DNA of 64,000 nt from assembly GCA_964059195.1 (NCBI GenBank), contig CAXKWD010000002.1, positions 149,251,042 through 149,315,041 on the forward strand, in the 5' to 3' direction. This DNA comes from Ectobius pallidus. Lineage: Eukaryota; Arthropoda; Insecta; Blattodea; Ectobiidae. This document shows, in pieces, positions 11,179 through 19,565 of the stretch. The translations under genes were made by a program, and so were the position numbers. Positions within the stretch are counted from its first letter, which is position 1, and every line of letters starts with the position of its first letter. The notes below the pieces were generated by a model. That model searched no databases, was not told the DNA's origin, and saw nothing but the letters and a program-made list of their open reading frames with translations.

Positions 11179-13356
11179 GCACAGTGGTCCAAAACGCGAA
11201 TCTAGCGGGACAAAACTCATTTTGGGCATCCTTGTAAAATTAAGCAACAACAGTCTGATAATACTGAAAACATATCCCTTTATCAGGAATGAACCTTTAA
11301 ATAAGGGTACTTTGATTTATGACAGCATGACACATCCCCAAAGTTGAACGAAGGTTTGCCGATTTTGCGTCAGGCATCAGACGGTTTATTTCTCAGTAAG
11401 GTTTGTTAGTGGCTGGTAGCAAGTGTGAACTAGTGGAGGAATTAATTACTACTGGATAATTTAATCCAAGGTATGTGGAACTTTTTGGTATAACAAGTAT
11501 ACATATATACATATTTGTATGTCCGTCATATTAGTTTGTATTCTTTAAAGATAAAAAAGATAATTTATTTTTTTCCAAAAACTTTAAATTGACTTATAAA
11601 AAATATATATCTCAATAGCACCTTGAAAATTCACCAGATCATAGTTAAATTCATGGGCTATAAGTTGCTTTGAACCGCAAAGTGCGCAAGTTGCGCCTTT
11701 CTCTGAAAAATCTATTTCTTTCCAAGAATCCAAGAAATAAAATTGCTTCTTGCAGAATATATTTATTAGTAAAATATGGGATTTCGATCAGTAGGCTGCA
11801 TGGAATCAATAGAACCAGCAAAAAATAATACCTAAAGGTTAATAAGATATTTATTTGAGTAATTTTAAATAAATAAATGTATTAAATTAATTTTAACAAA
11901 TTAAAAATATTCCAAAAATATCTAATTAGTTAATTTTCATAAAACTTATGAAAATATTCTAAAGTGTTTTTAGGTATATTTTATTTTTATATTTTAGGGA
12001 AAACAAGGGATCCAAAAAAGTAGAATGTCACATACTAGAAGTAAATTACGGGTTATGACCCGCATGGAATTATTCAACTTATTCAGGAAGAACAAATTCA
12101 TTACGCAAGATTTGTGTAAATATGTGAAAGAAAATTTTGAATTGCGGGACTGCAATTCTGTTGCCTTAAATGAAATTTAAAAAGTGCTATTATTGTTAAA
12201 ATCTTATTTCCGGAAACGCTGGAAACAATGTGGTAGAAAGCATGATAGATTTGTGGTTAAATATACAAAATGGTTAAATTCTGAACTAATATTCCCGGAA
12301 AGTGTTATGAAATTTCATTCACTGAATGCTTCATCTTCATGAAATGTTGGAAGACCGAGAAAATTATTGTCTGAAGGTAATGTTCTTAATCTACTGCTCA
12401 TCACTTCAGATCCTTTGATATCAACTATAAGCCCCTTGCCCCAGAAGAAGGAACACAGTCTACCCTTGGAAGTTCGACAGCTCTTAAAAGAACCATATCT
12501 AATCAAAAGCCACAGAAATGATGAACAGAAGAAAATTTTGTCACCTCTAGAAAAAGTTGATGATGATGATGAAGAAGAAGAAGAAGATGAAGGTGGTGAT
12601 GAAGATTATGAAAAAAATGGCGAAGAAAAAGATAAAGATGATGATGATGATGATTATGATTAAAATTTTGAAAACAGAACTGTAATCTTATAATATGGTG
12701 TCATAACACATTGTATTCGTATGTATATATGTATGTAGGCCTATGTGTGTGTGTTTTTATCTAAAGTAGATGATTTTTCCTTTACCATCGTTTTCTACAA
12801 ACGAATACATATGCATTGTTCCTAATCCGCAAACAGTTTCTTTGTGCTGTAACTGCAATAGGGCAAATGTTTGCTGGAATTGAGGAAGTAAAGATCTGTC
12901 TGCGTACAGCTAATTGAGTTTCTGTCCACTGATGGACATATTAAATTAGTATGTACAAATGTGGTACATTCTGTGTCCTGTGTATGTGTATATTCAATAT
13001 GCGAATAATTCTGTCCCGTTAGATTCTCCAGACGTGCAAAGTAAAGAAGAAAATAATGATGACGATGACTAGAATTTTGAAAAGAGAACTTAAACTGTAT
13101 GAACATTATATTATGTACATATGTGCGCGTTTTGTTATGTATGTATGTTTGTATGTATGTGTGTTTCATGTATTTATATAGGCGTGTAATGTGTGCGTGT
13201 ATATATAGGTATAAATGTATAATAATATATTTATACAGCAAATTTATATGTTTAAGTGTGTTTCTTTGCATTGTATGTGTATATTACATGTAAGGGTATA
13301 GTTTCAAAACATAATATAATTTTGTCCCGCTAGATTCGCGTTTTGGACCACTGTGC
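11179..13356. mobile_element. DNA transposon, 2,178 bp, 37-bp perfect TIRs, 3-bp TSD (agt)
   Basis: Both ends read gcacagtggtccaaaacgcg inward and the identity runs 37 bases. The trinucleotide agt at 11176-11178 is repeated at 13357-13359. Deleting the element plus one agt restores caacagtgga, the text present in the other, uninterrupted repeat units, so this boundary is strongly supported. A second, diverged terminus-like stretch lies at 13003-13035. The superfamily is not clear: 3-bp duplications occur in CACTA, Harbinger and Academ-type elements. It holds only a decayed ORF. Confidence 0.88.
12025..12663 (+). pseudogene. Decayed ORF of the nested DNA transposon
   Basis: From ATG 12025 the frame reads MSHTRSKLRVMTRMELFNLF and stops at 12177. 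After breaks, related coding text continues: CGRKHDRFVVKYTKWLNSEL (about 12230-12290), then VGRPRKLLSEGN (about 12344-12385), and a final open stretch to 12663. That last part ends in a long Asp/Glu tail. A VGRPRK-type basic motif with an acidic tail suggests a DNA-binding transposon protein, but I see no DDE residues and do not recognise the family. Part of the acidic tail and 3' region appears again in diverged form at 13030-13150, an internal duplication. Confidence 0.5.
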
Positions 13357-13702
13357 AGTGGAGCGTTTTATGACGTCATGGCTTACGTCACAAGTGGATT
13401 GAGCGGATTAGATCATATGACAGGTGGATTGTTTTATGACATCACGGCAGATTTCAACTTTATGTCTTTTTTGCATGGAAGAATTACAGAAGCAGTAGGA
13501 AGTATTACTATACGTTCCCACGTTTCGTCACGTACGCCAGAACAAGTAGCCACATCACCTGGTGGGAAGTACATCTTACATTACAGCTGAATCATGAATT
13601 CTTTATGTATGACGTCATCACTATAGACTTGTTCAAACTCGTTTCAAGGTCTTACACGGCACGTGCAGGACAGGTTCATACTTGTTGTAAGGTTAGTCGT
13701 AA
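13357..13702 (+). repeat. Inner TIR spacer upstream of the BIR gene
   Basis: Matches the reverse complement of about 25240-24900. It begins with further tatgacgtca units and then runs into non-repetitive sequence with one more tgacgtca at 13610. It is the likely promoter region of the BIR gene, since the first ATG codons follow at 13703 and 13724. No clear TATA box was seen. Confidence 0.6.
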
Positions 13703-13996
13703 GTGAGAAGCATAACGCGCAGGATGACTCTGTATTATGGAACGATGCTTGATATGCATAAACAATCTGATCGACGTAAAACTTTTAAAGATTGGCCATT
13801 GACGTTTATGGACTTGGACAAAATGAGCGAAGCTGGATTCTACTATATTGGATACAAGGACGTAGTCGAGTGCGCGTACTGTCATACACAGATAGGACAA
13901 TGGGAAAAAACGGACGATCCAACAAATGAACATAAAAGATGGGCCCCCTGCATAAACAATCTGATCGACGTAAAACTTTTAAAGATTGGCCATTGA
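13703..13996 (+). pseudogene. BIR (IAP-like) gene, first unit of a 194-bp tandem duplication
   Basis: The frame encodes one BIR zinc-binding fold: RRKTFKDWP, SEAGFYYIGY, VECAYCHTQIGQWE, DDPTNEHKRW. It shows the CxxC pair and the His of the zinc site. Just before the final Cys region (RWAPFC in the second copy) the sequence jumps back to the start (tgcataaacaatctgatcga), so the protein ends in an unrelated tail. The duplicated unit is 194 bp (13755-13948 repeated from 13949), not a multiple of three, so the two copies are out of frame. The same duplication is present in the right arm. The protein could still start here, but its BIR lacks the last zinc ligand. Confidence 0.8.
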
Positions 13997-14262
13997 CGTT
14001 TATGGACTTGGTCAAAATGAGCGAAGCTGGATTCTACTATATTGGATACAAGGACGTAGTCGAGTGCGCGTACTGTCATACACAGATAGGACAATGGGAA
14101 AAAACGGACGATCCAACAAATGAACATAAAAGATGGGCCCCCTTCTGCAGGTTTATAAGTAAAACTAAAGGTGAGGTCCTCATCGACATGGGACGAGATG
14201 TTTGTGGCACAGGTGAAATGATGCATGTTCCTGACGAGCATGATTGTATACAGCGAGAGTGA
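13939..14262 (+). CDS. BIR-domain protein (inhibitor-of-apoptosis type), left arm
   Basis: BIR domains bind zinc and block caspases or IAP antagonists; large DNA viruses of insects often carry them. This frame has a complete BIR: RRKTFKDWP (residues about 8-17), MSEAGFYYIG (about 31-40), CAYC (zinc Cys pair), WEKTDDP, EHKRWAPFCRF (zinc His and last Cys), then a short tail ending IQRE. At 107 residues it is a single-BIR protein without a RING finger. The start MGPLHKQ lies in duplicated sequence, so the natural start may be the ATG codons of the first unit, now out of frame. It overlaps the next frame by 19 bases. A near-identical copy lies in the right arm (19547-19833 and 24639-24890). Confidence 0.85.
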   Translation: MGPLHKQSDRRKTFKDWPLTFMDLVKMSEAGFYYIGYKDVVECAYCHTQIGQWEKTDDPTNEHKRWAPFCRFISKTKGEVLIDMGRDVCGTGEMMHVPDEHDCIQRE

Positions 14263-14795
14263 GGGGAAGGTGTACAGTATATAATACCTTAGTTGCGTGT
14301 ATGCATAGTTTAGTGATCGTCAAACCTCCGAGATGTCATCATCGAAGCGTGGTTCTTAAAAGTGCACCTAAATCTACTACAGCTGCTGCTGCTACTGATA
14401 TAATAGATATTACAACGCAGGACTTGTGGGATGTGCTGCAGTCCCCCACCATACAACCATCACAAGCGGATTTACCAAATACACAAGAAAACAAGAATAA
14501 GAAGACGCCTATAGTATCCACTCTAGAGCGGTATTCAGTTGTAAACATCCCCGATGTGAATTGTACCAAACCGTTGAGCAAGCTACAAATTGGACTTGCT
14601 TATCCGGTAAAGGAAGCTCGTTCCGTGTATACAAGGTATGGAAAGAGAATCGTTATAGACTTAATGATTGGATGCAGCGTTTTTCTACCAACAAGGTTCG
14701 GGAAGTTGAGTGAAGATCAGCTTCAACAGATGAACGAGGAGAAACTTTCATTGGTGTACTATGGTAAGGAGCCGAAGTCAGATGGATACTACTAA
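14244..14795 (+). CDS. Conserved Polinton-associated protein, full-length left copy
   Basis: 183 codons. The N-terminal 50 residues overlap the BIR stop and may be untranslated; the next good Met is not obvious. The middle has low-complexity Ala/Thr and then a more structured part: PLSKLQIGLAYPVKEAR, TRYGKRIVIDLMIGCSVFLP, RFGKLSEDQLQQMN, LSLVYYG. The alternating hydrophobic strands followed by a FLPxRF block suggest an OB-fold-like single-strand DNA-binding protein of the mobile element. That is inference from pattern only. The arm repeat ends inside this gene, so this copy has a C terminus (KEPKSDGYY) that the right-arm copy lacks. Confidence 0.6.
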   Translation: MYTARVRGRCTVYNTLVACMHSLVIVKPPRCHHRSVVLKSAPKSTTAAAATDIIDITTQDLWDVLQSPTIQPSQADLPNTQENKNKKTPIVSTLERYSVVNIPDVNCTKPLSKLQIGLAYPVKEARSVYTRYGKRIVIDLMIGCSVFLPTRFGKLSEDQLQQMNEEKLSLVYYGKEPKSDGYY

Positions 14796-15110
14796 CACGT
14801 TCTCAACTTTGTGTAATATGGGAAACGTTTTGAGATTTTAGACTCAGTGTGAAGTGTGTATAACAGACTAAAAGTGACTATACAACACGACAACCGGCAC
14901 CCTACATTCATCGACTTCTCTATTAAGGTATGTGTTATTAACATGAACCATTTCCCATTCTTATCCATCGTAAGCTAAATTCTTATGTGTTTTTTATTTT
15001 TCTGTGTTTCAGAAGTTGGAGACTCTCAAGATCACGAGTGAAATTCATTTTAGAAATAGGAGACTCTCAAGTGAAATTCATTTTATAAATATTCAATAAA
15101 ACCAAAGTGA
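14796..15110 (+). promoter_or_regulatory. 3' UTR with a small intron and poly(A) signal
   Basis: After the stop a canonical small intron is visible: donor gtatgtgtt at 14929, a T-rich tract, and acceptor tctgtgtttcag ending at 15012. A short duplicated text (agactctcaag, gtgaaattcatttta) follows. The signal aataaa is at 15095-15100. This fits the 3' end of the plus-strand transcript of the left arm. Confidence 0.55.
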
Positions 15111-15274
15111 TAAAAATGCATTCTTTTGTAAGTTATTTCATAACTGGATTTTCTCACGTTTGACAAAGTCCAGTTTTCCCTAACCTCTCCCATTCCTAAT
15201 TCCTAGGATGAGGGGCTGTGAAATAAAAAAATACATCTCAGGTTTTTTAGAATGTTATTCACTTTATTACAATC

Positions 15275-15745
15275 TTACTGGGATTTCATCCACAGCGTAA
15301 GCATAATAACATTTTGCAATATACATTTCATATTAGGTTCATTATGAAAAAGACATTTGGTTTCACAGTCTCTTAATTTGTCAAGCTTTGGAACACCAAG
15401 ATCGTCCATGTTTATAACAGGTCTCTGCAACAGTTTTTCAAAAAACCAAACCTTTTCCAGTCCTTTACAATGAAGAACATCCACTGGTTTTAAAACACTT
15501 TCAAGAACAGGCTTCAAGTCGTCGTAGGGTAAGTATCCACTCTGCCACGGAATTCCATAGATGTTAGATTCGATGTACCACTGCGACTTTGTATCTGGGT
15601 AATTGTAGTTAGGTGGGTGGAGAACAAAATGTGTAATTCTATCATCCACCGAAGACATTGCAACCTCTTTAGCCACAAATTGTTTGCACCTTGACTGATA
15701 TCCTTGACAGTCGATTATAATCATGTTGTCACATAACGTTGGCAA
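15275..15745 (-). CDS. Putative exonuclease-fold (RNase H-like) protein of the Polinton
   Basis: 156 residues in a clean frame. The N terminus reads NMIIIDCQGYQ, then KEVAMSS and HFVLHPPNY. This layout (hydrophobic strand, Asp, a Gly, then a KE-[AV]-A strand) resembles the first motif of DEDD exonuclease folds and is common in insect mobile-element proteins of unknown function. The usual second acidic residue of DxE is Gln here, so activity is doubtful. Downstream are WQSGYLPYDDLKPVL and CETKCLFHN. The minus-strand poly(A) signal aataaa overlaps the end (15263-15268). The assignment is a structural guess. Confidence 0.55.
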   Translation of the reverse strand: MPTLCDNMIIIDCQGYQSRCKQFVAKEVAMSSVDDRITHFVLHPPNYNYPDTKSQWYIESNIYGIPWQSGYLPYDDLKPVLESVLKPVDVLHCKGLEKVWFFEKLLQRPVINMDDLGVPKLDKLRDCETKCLFHNEPNMKCILQNVIMLTLWMKSQ

Positions 15746-15886
15746 TGATGATGGTTAAAGCAGTATACTCTACACTTCGATCATGTAGAATTAAGCAATA
15801 AGCCTTTGTGTTTGCTAGTATATTGTTTGCTGTAGAAATTTCAATTCTGATGGTGTAGGCCTACGATTTCAGTTAGGATATCAATA
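15746..15886. other. Short spacer between minus-strand core genes
   Basis: AT-rich, no ORF. Probably the 5' region of the preceding minus-strand gene. Confidence 0.5.
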
Positions 15887-16141
15887 TTAACACACTTTGT
15901 ATCCTAGAGATTTGAGATACTTTTTACTTGTAGGTGTTAACATATCGAAGTTAAGACTCCGAGTATAGCCCCTTTCACATTGCGTAGGGTTATAATCCTT
16001 TTTAATCTTAACGGTGTCAAGACTTCTTTTATGAGATTGCTTCGTGGTGGGTACGTATTTGTTGACATTAAGACCCATTTTTCCTAATTGCATAGCATAC
16101 CGTTCCAAGTCGTAGTTAGTTAGGGCTTTTTTTTTAAACAT
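15887..16141 (-). CDS. Small core protein, possibly a truncated protease-type N terminus
   Basis: 84 residues. The N-terminal text KALTNYDLERYAMQLG resembles the start seen on adenovirus-type cysteine proteases in related insect elements, but no catalytic His or Cys segment follows. Instead it has a basic stretch (KQSHKRSLDTVKIKKDY) and ends LTPTSKKYLKSLGYKVC. It overlaps the end of the gene at 16120-16365 by 22 bases, the tight packing usual in viral elements. It may be a deletion product that fused two proteins. Confidence in the frame is moderate, in the function low. Confidence 0.45.
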   Translation of the reverse strand: MFKKKALTNYDLERYAMQLGKMGLNVNKYVPTTKQSHKRSLDTVKIKKDYNPTQCERGYTRSLNFDMLTPTSKKYLKSLGYKVC

Positions 16142-16365
16142 AGTCCTTTACCGGTCGCATAAGGTTTTAGATACATTCCTTTTCCATGCATCACGATACC
16201 AGATCCTTTTTTTCCTAAGGCTATGCTCTCAATCATATGGTTATGACGAATGTTTTCTCGCAGCTGTTTCTTGTTGGACTTTGCAGAATTTACAGCTTTA
16301 GCGATATGTGCTCCTGCACCACCGAGAGCCCCAAGTGCAGATAAACCTGCAAATATAGGTAGCAA
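16120..16365 (-). CDS. Small Gly/Ala-rich basic virion-core-like protein
   Basis: 81 residues. The N terminus is a Gly/Ala-rich hydrophobic segment (IFAGLSALGALGGAGAHIAK) that could insert in membranes. A basic stretch follows (SAKSNKKQLRENIRHNH) and then a GKGMYLKPYATGKGL motif, with a KKKP end. Proteins of this shape are frequent in insect Polinton-like elements and recall adenovirus core or membrane-lytic minor proteins (pX/pVI). It sits between the phospholipase gene and the 84-residue protein, all minus strand, consistent with a late structural cassette. The role is inferred from composition and position. Confidence 0.6.
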   Translation of the reverse strand: MLPIFAGLSALGALGGAGAHIAKAVNSAKSNKKQLRENIRHNHMIESIALGKKGSGIVMHGKGMYLKPYATGKGLCLKKKP

Positions 16366-16440
16366 TTTTCTTCGGCGATTTCAACACTCTCTTCTTTTTC
16401 TTATTCTTCTTATTCGATAGTAACTTTTTATATGCCGCTT

Positions 16441-16830
16441 TTAGTTTTTTAATGTATCCATTCCAGCACACATTTTCGCTTTTCCTTTCATAATTTTAGA
16501 AACGGTGTAAGCTGCAACACGTTCCCCAAGACTCACGTCGGCAGCCTTGACACGATTGGAAGCTTGTTGTGCCAATTTCAAGTCTGCTTTATGTCGATCG
16601 CTTATATCTGAGCTCTGTGCGTAACTTATATCGTTCTCCTTATAGGCTTCATCTAGAGGATTGATACCTTTATCACCTCTTCGCAGTCGTTTTTCCAATT
16701 TAGTTCCAGGTCCGCAAAAGCGATACCTAGGTATGTGTAATTCCACAGGCAATTTATCAATCAAAGTGTTTATTAATTTACCTCCACGAGCGCTGTGTCG
16801 ACGTCTGCCACGTTCTACTCGCGGAGCCAT
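16441..16830 (-). CDS. Parvovirus-type phospholipase A2 domain protein, catalytic His lost
   Basis: Parvoviral VP1-type phospholipase A2 helps particles leave endosomes; related domains occur in insect mobile elements. From ATG 16830 a basic N terminus (RVERGRRRHSARGGK) precedes PVELHIPRYRFCGPGTKLEK, the calcium loop with the GPG core. The catalytic helix reads INPLDEAYKENDISYAQ. The family normally has a His-Asp pair there; this copy has Asn-Asp, so it should be inactive. The C-terminal part continues in frame (SLGERVAAYTVSKIMKGKAK). Length about 129 residues. It is divergent from the ATPase gene with a 76-bp gap. The open frame extends upstream to 17061, but that part overlaps the ATPase on the other strand. 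Confidence 0.85.
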   Translation of the reverse strand: MAPRVERGRRRHSARGGKLINTLIDKLPVELHIPRYRFCGPGTKLEKRLRRGDKGINPLDEAYKENDISYAQSSDISDRHKADLKLAQQASNRVKAADVSLGERVAAYTVSKIMKGKAKMCAGMDTLKN

Positions 16831-16906
16831 ACTGATTACAATATCCTCATGTTTTAACTTTTTATATAAATACATTTGCATCATTGTAAAAATCTCATTT
16901 ACAGTC
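16831..16906. promoter_or_regulatory. Divergent promoter region
   Basis: 76 bp separate the divergent ATG codons at 16830 (minus) and 16907 (plus). The text tttttatataaatac at about 16859-16874 is a good TATA box for the plus-strand gene. It is followed by tcatt, a possible start site. tttacag just before the ATG also resembles a splice acceptor. Confidence 0.5.
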
Positions 16907-17095
16907 ATGAAGGTTGAGAAGCAAAACGAGTCTCTGGAGATCCTCCCAATGGATAGCTTATGTCGAGAAGAAGACGAATGCAAGCACAGCTTACTATTTC
17001 CCAGCAGCACTAGATGTATTATATGTGGGTCTAGTAATTCCGGAAAGACCAATGTGCTCATGATTCAGCAAGTAATATGTGTAAGATATGATTAA
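16907..17095 (+). pseudogene. A32-type packaging ATPase, N-terminal fragment
   Basis: Polinton and adenovirus-relative packaging ATPases pump DNA into capsids. The fragment of 62 residues has SSTRCIICGSSNSGKTNVLM, a P-loop (Walker A, GSSNSGKT) preceded by a hydrophobic strand. Nothing of Walker B or later motifs follows. After ATTCAGCAA the sequence reads gtaatatgtgtaag, which could be a splice donor, but the next 500 bp are a minisatellite and I see no continuation. It therefore looks truncated, probably by the deletion that created the defective core. Confidence 0.75.
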
Positions 17096-17154
17096 AATGA
17101 TATTTTTGTTAGATGTCCTGAGAGTTGATGTATGGTGAATGTACAAGTCCATTC

Positions 17155-17447
17155 CTAGAAGAACAAGAACAAGAAATATAACAAGAACAAGAACAAGAAA
17201 TATAACAAGAACAAGAACAAGAAATATAACAAGAACAAGAACAAGAAATATAACAAGAACAAGAACAAGAAATATAACAAGAACAAGAACAAGAAATATA
17301 ACAAGAACAAGAACAAGAAATATAACAAGAACAAGAACAAGAAATATAACAAGAACAAGAAATATAACAAGAACAAGAACAAGAAATATAACAAGAACAA
17401 GAACAAGAAATATAACAAGAACAAGAACAAGAAATATAACAAGAACA
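17155..17447. repeat. 24-bp minisatellite, about 12 copies
   Basis: The unit aagaacaagaacaagaaata (plus taac) repeats almost perfectly; one copy (about 17350) is shortened by 6 bp. Because 24 is a multiple of three and no stop occurs in some frames, long spurious frames appear on both strands. The array is very homogeneous, which suggests recent expansion. Confidence 0.95.
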
Positions 17448-17580
17448 TCCCGTTACTCTGTCTAAAAACCTCAGACATGTCCTTTTTCGAACGCTATGAG
17501 TTTTAGCAATAAATAATTGATCTATGGTAAATAGAGTTAGTTGCATTTCATCCTTGAAGCTGTGAAGGTGAGGTTCTGAA

Positions 17581-18755
17581 ATGAGTGACGAGAACACTTC
17601 AAGTTTTGTACCATCTGATCAAAGTAGTGATGCTGTATGCTCTCAATCGAAACTATCAAACAGTAAATATGATGACTTTTTCGAGTTACTCGATGGAAGT
17701 GAGCAACCGTATGCTTTGTGTAAACTTTGCATTAGATCGAAGCATAAGAAAGTTGAATTAAAAATGAAAAACCATAATACTTCCGGTCTGAGGAGGCATC
17801 TGATAATGGTACATAAACTCCTCCCACGAGTAAAAGATAAACGTATACCGATAGATAATGTGGAACATGTTAAATCTATGCGGAATAAATATTTAGCGAT
17901 AAAAAAATCTAATCTTCAGTCTAAATAAGAAATTGGTGAAATTATAAACCCGATAACTCTCCCCCTGGAAGAGTTCGTAAACATCGGTAAAGAAGAATCT
18001 GAAGAGTCGGAGATGGAATACGAATCTCTTCACTCCTCTGATCAAACTCTGCAGAAGCAATATAAATACCTGTTAGAAAATGTCTACGGTCAAGTGTCAG
18101 CGCCTTATGTCCAGAAACTCGTTCAACAAAGACCGAGAAATAATGATGATGATATTTACGGTATGAAATGGGATCCTGATACGCAGGTAATCAGCATTGG
18201 AAAATTCCCGTTACCATTAAAAATGATAACCTCTATGTTGTTGATAAGAGATATATCGTTTGTTCTGGGTTACTTGAACTATTAACGAAAAGTAATCCTA
18301 ATAAAACTTTATATGACTGCTATGACTTAACCATGTATAAGGAGATTTTGGAGAATACTAGCGCGCACAAAGTAAATTATGACGAAAGCGAAAACATTCG
18401 TAGAGTTAATACTTACAAATATCTACAAGTCATCAAGAAATTATTTCCTGAAGAGGATGAAGAAGAAGAAAAGGATAAAGAAGAACTACAATATTCAGAC
18501 TCATTTCCTGAAGAACAAGATGATGATGATGAAAAAGAAGAACAAGATTCAGTCTCTTCCACCGAGGCTTCAACACACCATAGAGGAGAAGTACATGCGA
18601 ATCGTAAAATTGATTATAAATACTGGTATGATCCGAATGATGTCATTGACAGATTACGTATACTTGTATCCTCATCTGCGGTAGGGATTTATTCTCATCA
18701 CAGCGAAATACAAGAAATCATATCTGAATTGAAGGAGAGAAAAATCATAGAATGA
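17581..18755 (+). pseudogene. BED zinc finger joined to a DUF8207-like protein, with one stop and one frameshift
   Basis: The first part (17581-17928) has a BED-type finger: CKLC, a basic stretch, SGLRRHL and a final H-x4-H pair (HLIMVH). BED fingers bind DNA in transposases and regulators. After a single in-frame TAA (17926-17928) the same frame goes on with LPLEEFVNIGKEE, KQYKYLLENVYG and DDIYGMKWDPDTQ. A frameshift near 18215-18225 then moves to a third frame with SGLLELLTKSN, YKEILENTSAHK, an acidic tract, KYWYDPNDVIDRLRIL and EIQEIISELKERKII. The last parts match a family very common in insect Polinton-like elements (DUF8207, from memory). Two lesions mean it is probably not made as one protein. 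Confidence 0.7.
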
Positions 18756-18756
18756 T

Positions 18757-19032
18757 TGCGATTACGTAAGAGTTTCAAAACATGGGAAATTATTTAATAA
18801 AGGATACTTACCGTCGTGGACTACGGAGATTTTCAAGATACAGAAGATACAATCGACATTTCCTCCCACATATTTGCTTCAGGATTTGGAGGGTAGCAGC
18901 ATTAAAGGTGCTTTTTATACCGAAGAACTCCAGAAAACTAAGTTTCCAGACTGTTATTTAATTGAAAAAGTGTTAAAGAACAAAGGACAGAAGGTGCTTG
19001 GGATTTCCAAGCTCAAAAAATTCATGGGTTAA
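18757..19032 (+). pseudogene. Integrase C-terminal remnant (SH3-like plus chromodomain-like end)
   Basis: A frame without ATG reads DYVRVSKHGKLFNKGYLPSW, then TTEIFKIQKIQ, TYLLQDLEG, FYTEELQKTKFPD and YLIEKVLKN, ending KKFMG. This is the typical tail of Polinton or Metaviridae-type integrases: an SH3-like DNA-binding barrel followed by the start of a chromodomain. The His2Cys2 finger and the D,D35E catalytic core should lie upstream, but the fragment begins at once behind the DUF8207-like gene. The integrase is therefore lost apart from this piece. Confidence 0.75.
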
Positions 19033-19034
19033 TA

Positions 19035-19565
19035 TTAAGGATGTTGTATGTACACCAATGAAAGTTTCTCCTCGTTCATCTGTTGAAGCTGATCTTCACT
19101 CAACTTCCCGAACCTTGTTGGTAGAAAAACGCTGCATCCAATCATTAAGTCTATAACGATTCTCTTTCCATACCTTGTATACACGGAACGAGCTTCCTTT
19201 ACCGGATAAGCAAGTCCAATTTGTAGCTTGCTCAACGGTTTGGTACAATTCACATCGGGGATGTTTACAACTGAATACCGCTCTAGAGTGGATACTATAG
19301 GCGTCTTCTTATTCTTGTTTTCTTGTGTATTTGGTAAATCCGCTTGTGATGGTTGTATGGTGGGGGACTGCAGCACATCCCACAAGTCCTGCGTTGTAAT
19401 ATCTATTATATCAGTAGCAGCAGCAGCTGTAGTAGATTTAGGTGCACTTTTAAGAACCACGCTTCGATGATGACATCTCGGAGGTTTGACGATCACTAAA
19501 CTATGCATACACGCAACTAAGGTATTATATACTGTACACCTTCCCCTCACTCTCGCTGTATACAA
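19035..19565 (-). pseudogene. Conserved Polinton-associated protein, right-arm copy, C terminus replaced
   Basis: Mirror copy of the gene at 14244-14795 and near identical to it (PLSKLQIGLAYPVKE, CSVFLPTRFGKLSE). After LSLVY the reading enters core sequence and stops after IQHP, because the inverted repeat ends here. Thirteen or so residues of the left copy are therefore missing. Which copy is functional, if any, cannot be told; the left one is complete. Confidence 0.65.

Larger units (their letters stand above)
10229..14758 (+). repeat. Left terminal inverted repeat of the Polinton (interrupted)
   Basis: After removing the transposon at 11179-13356, about 2.35 kb remains. It matches the reverse complement of 26180-24639 plus 19833-about 19046. 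The match stops inside the second gene of the arm, after the codons for LSLVY. The outer 950 bp are GC-rich and built of short tandem repeats. The inner part holds the BIR gene and most of the next gene. Confidence 0.9.

Noticed and set aside
12367..12663. Acidic 98-residue protein as an independent gene
   Set aside because: It is the 3' end of the decayed ORF of the nested transposon, bounded by that element's inverted repeats.
14339..14581. Minus-strand 80-residue frame with hydrophobic N terminus (also at 19228-19470)
   Set aside because: It is the shadow of the conserved gene in the arm and appears twice only because the arm is duplicated.
16831..17061. N-terminal extension of the phospholipase A2 frame
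   Set aside because: It overlaps the ATPase coding region and the promoter on the other strand; MAPRVERGRR at 16830 is a better start with a basic N terminus.
17155..17447. Regular array that could look like CRISPR
   Set aside because: Units are contiguous without unique spacers and the genome is eukaryotic.
17109..17597. Long frames on both strands rich in Cys/Ser, Leu/Phe or Arg/Thr
   Set aside because: They are translations of the 24-bp minisatellite, which has no stops in several frames because 24 is a multiple of three.
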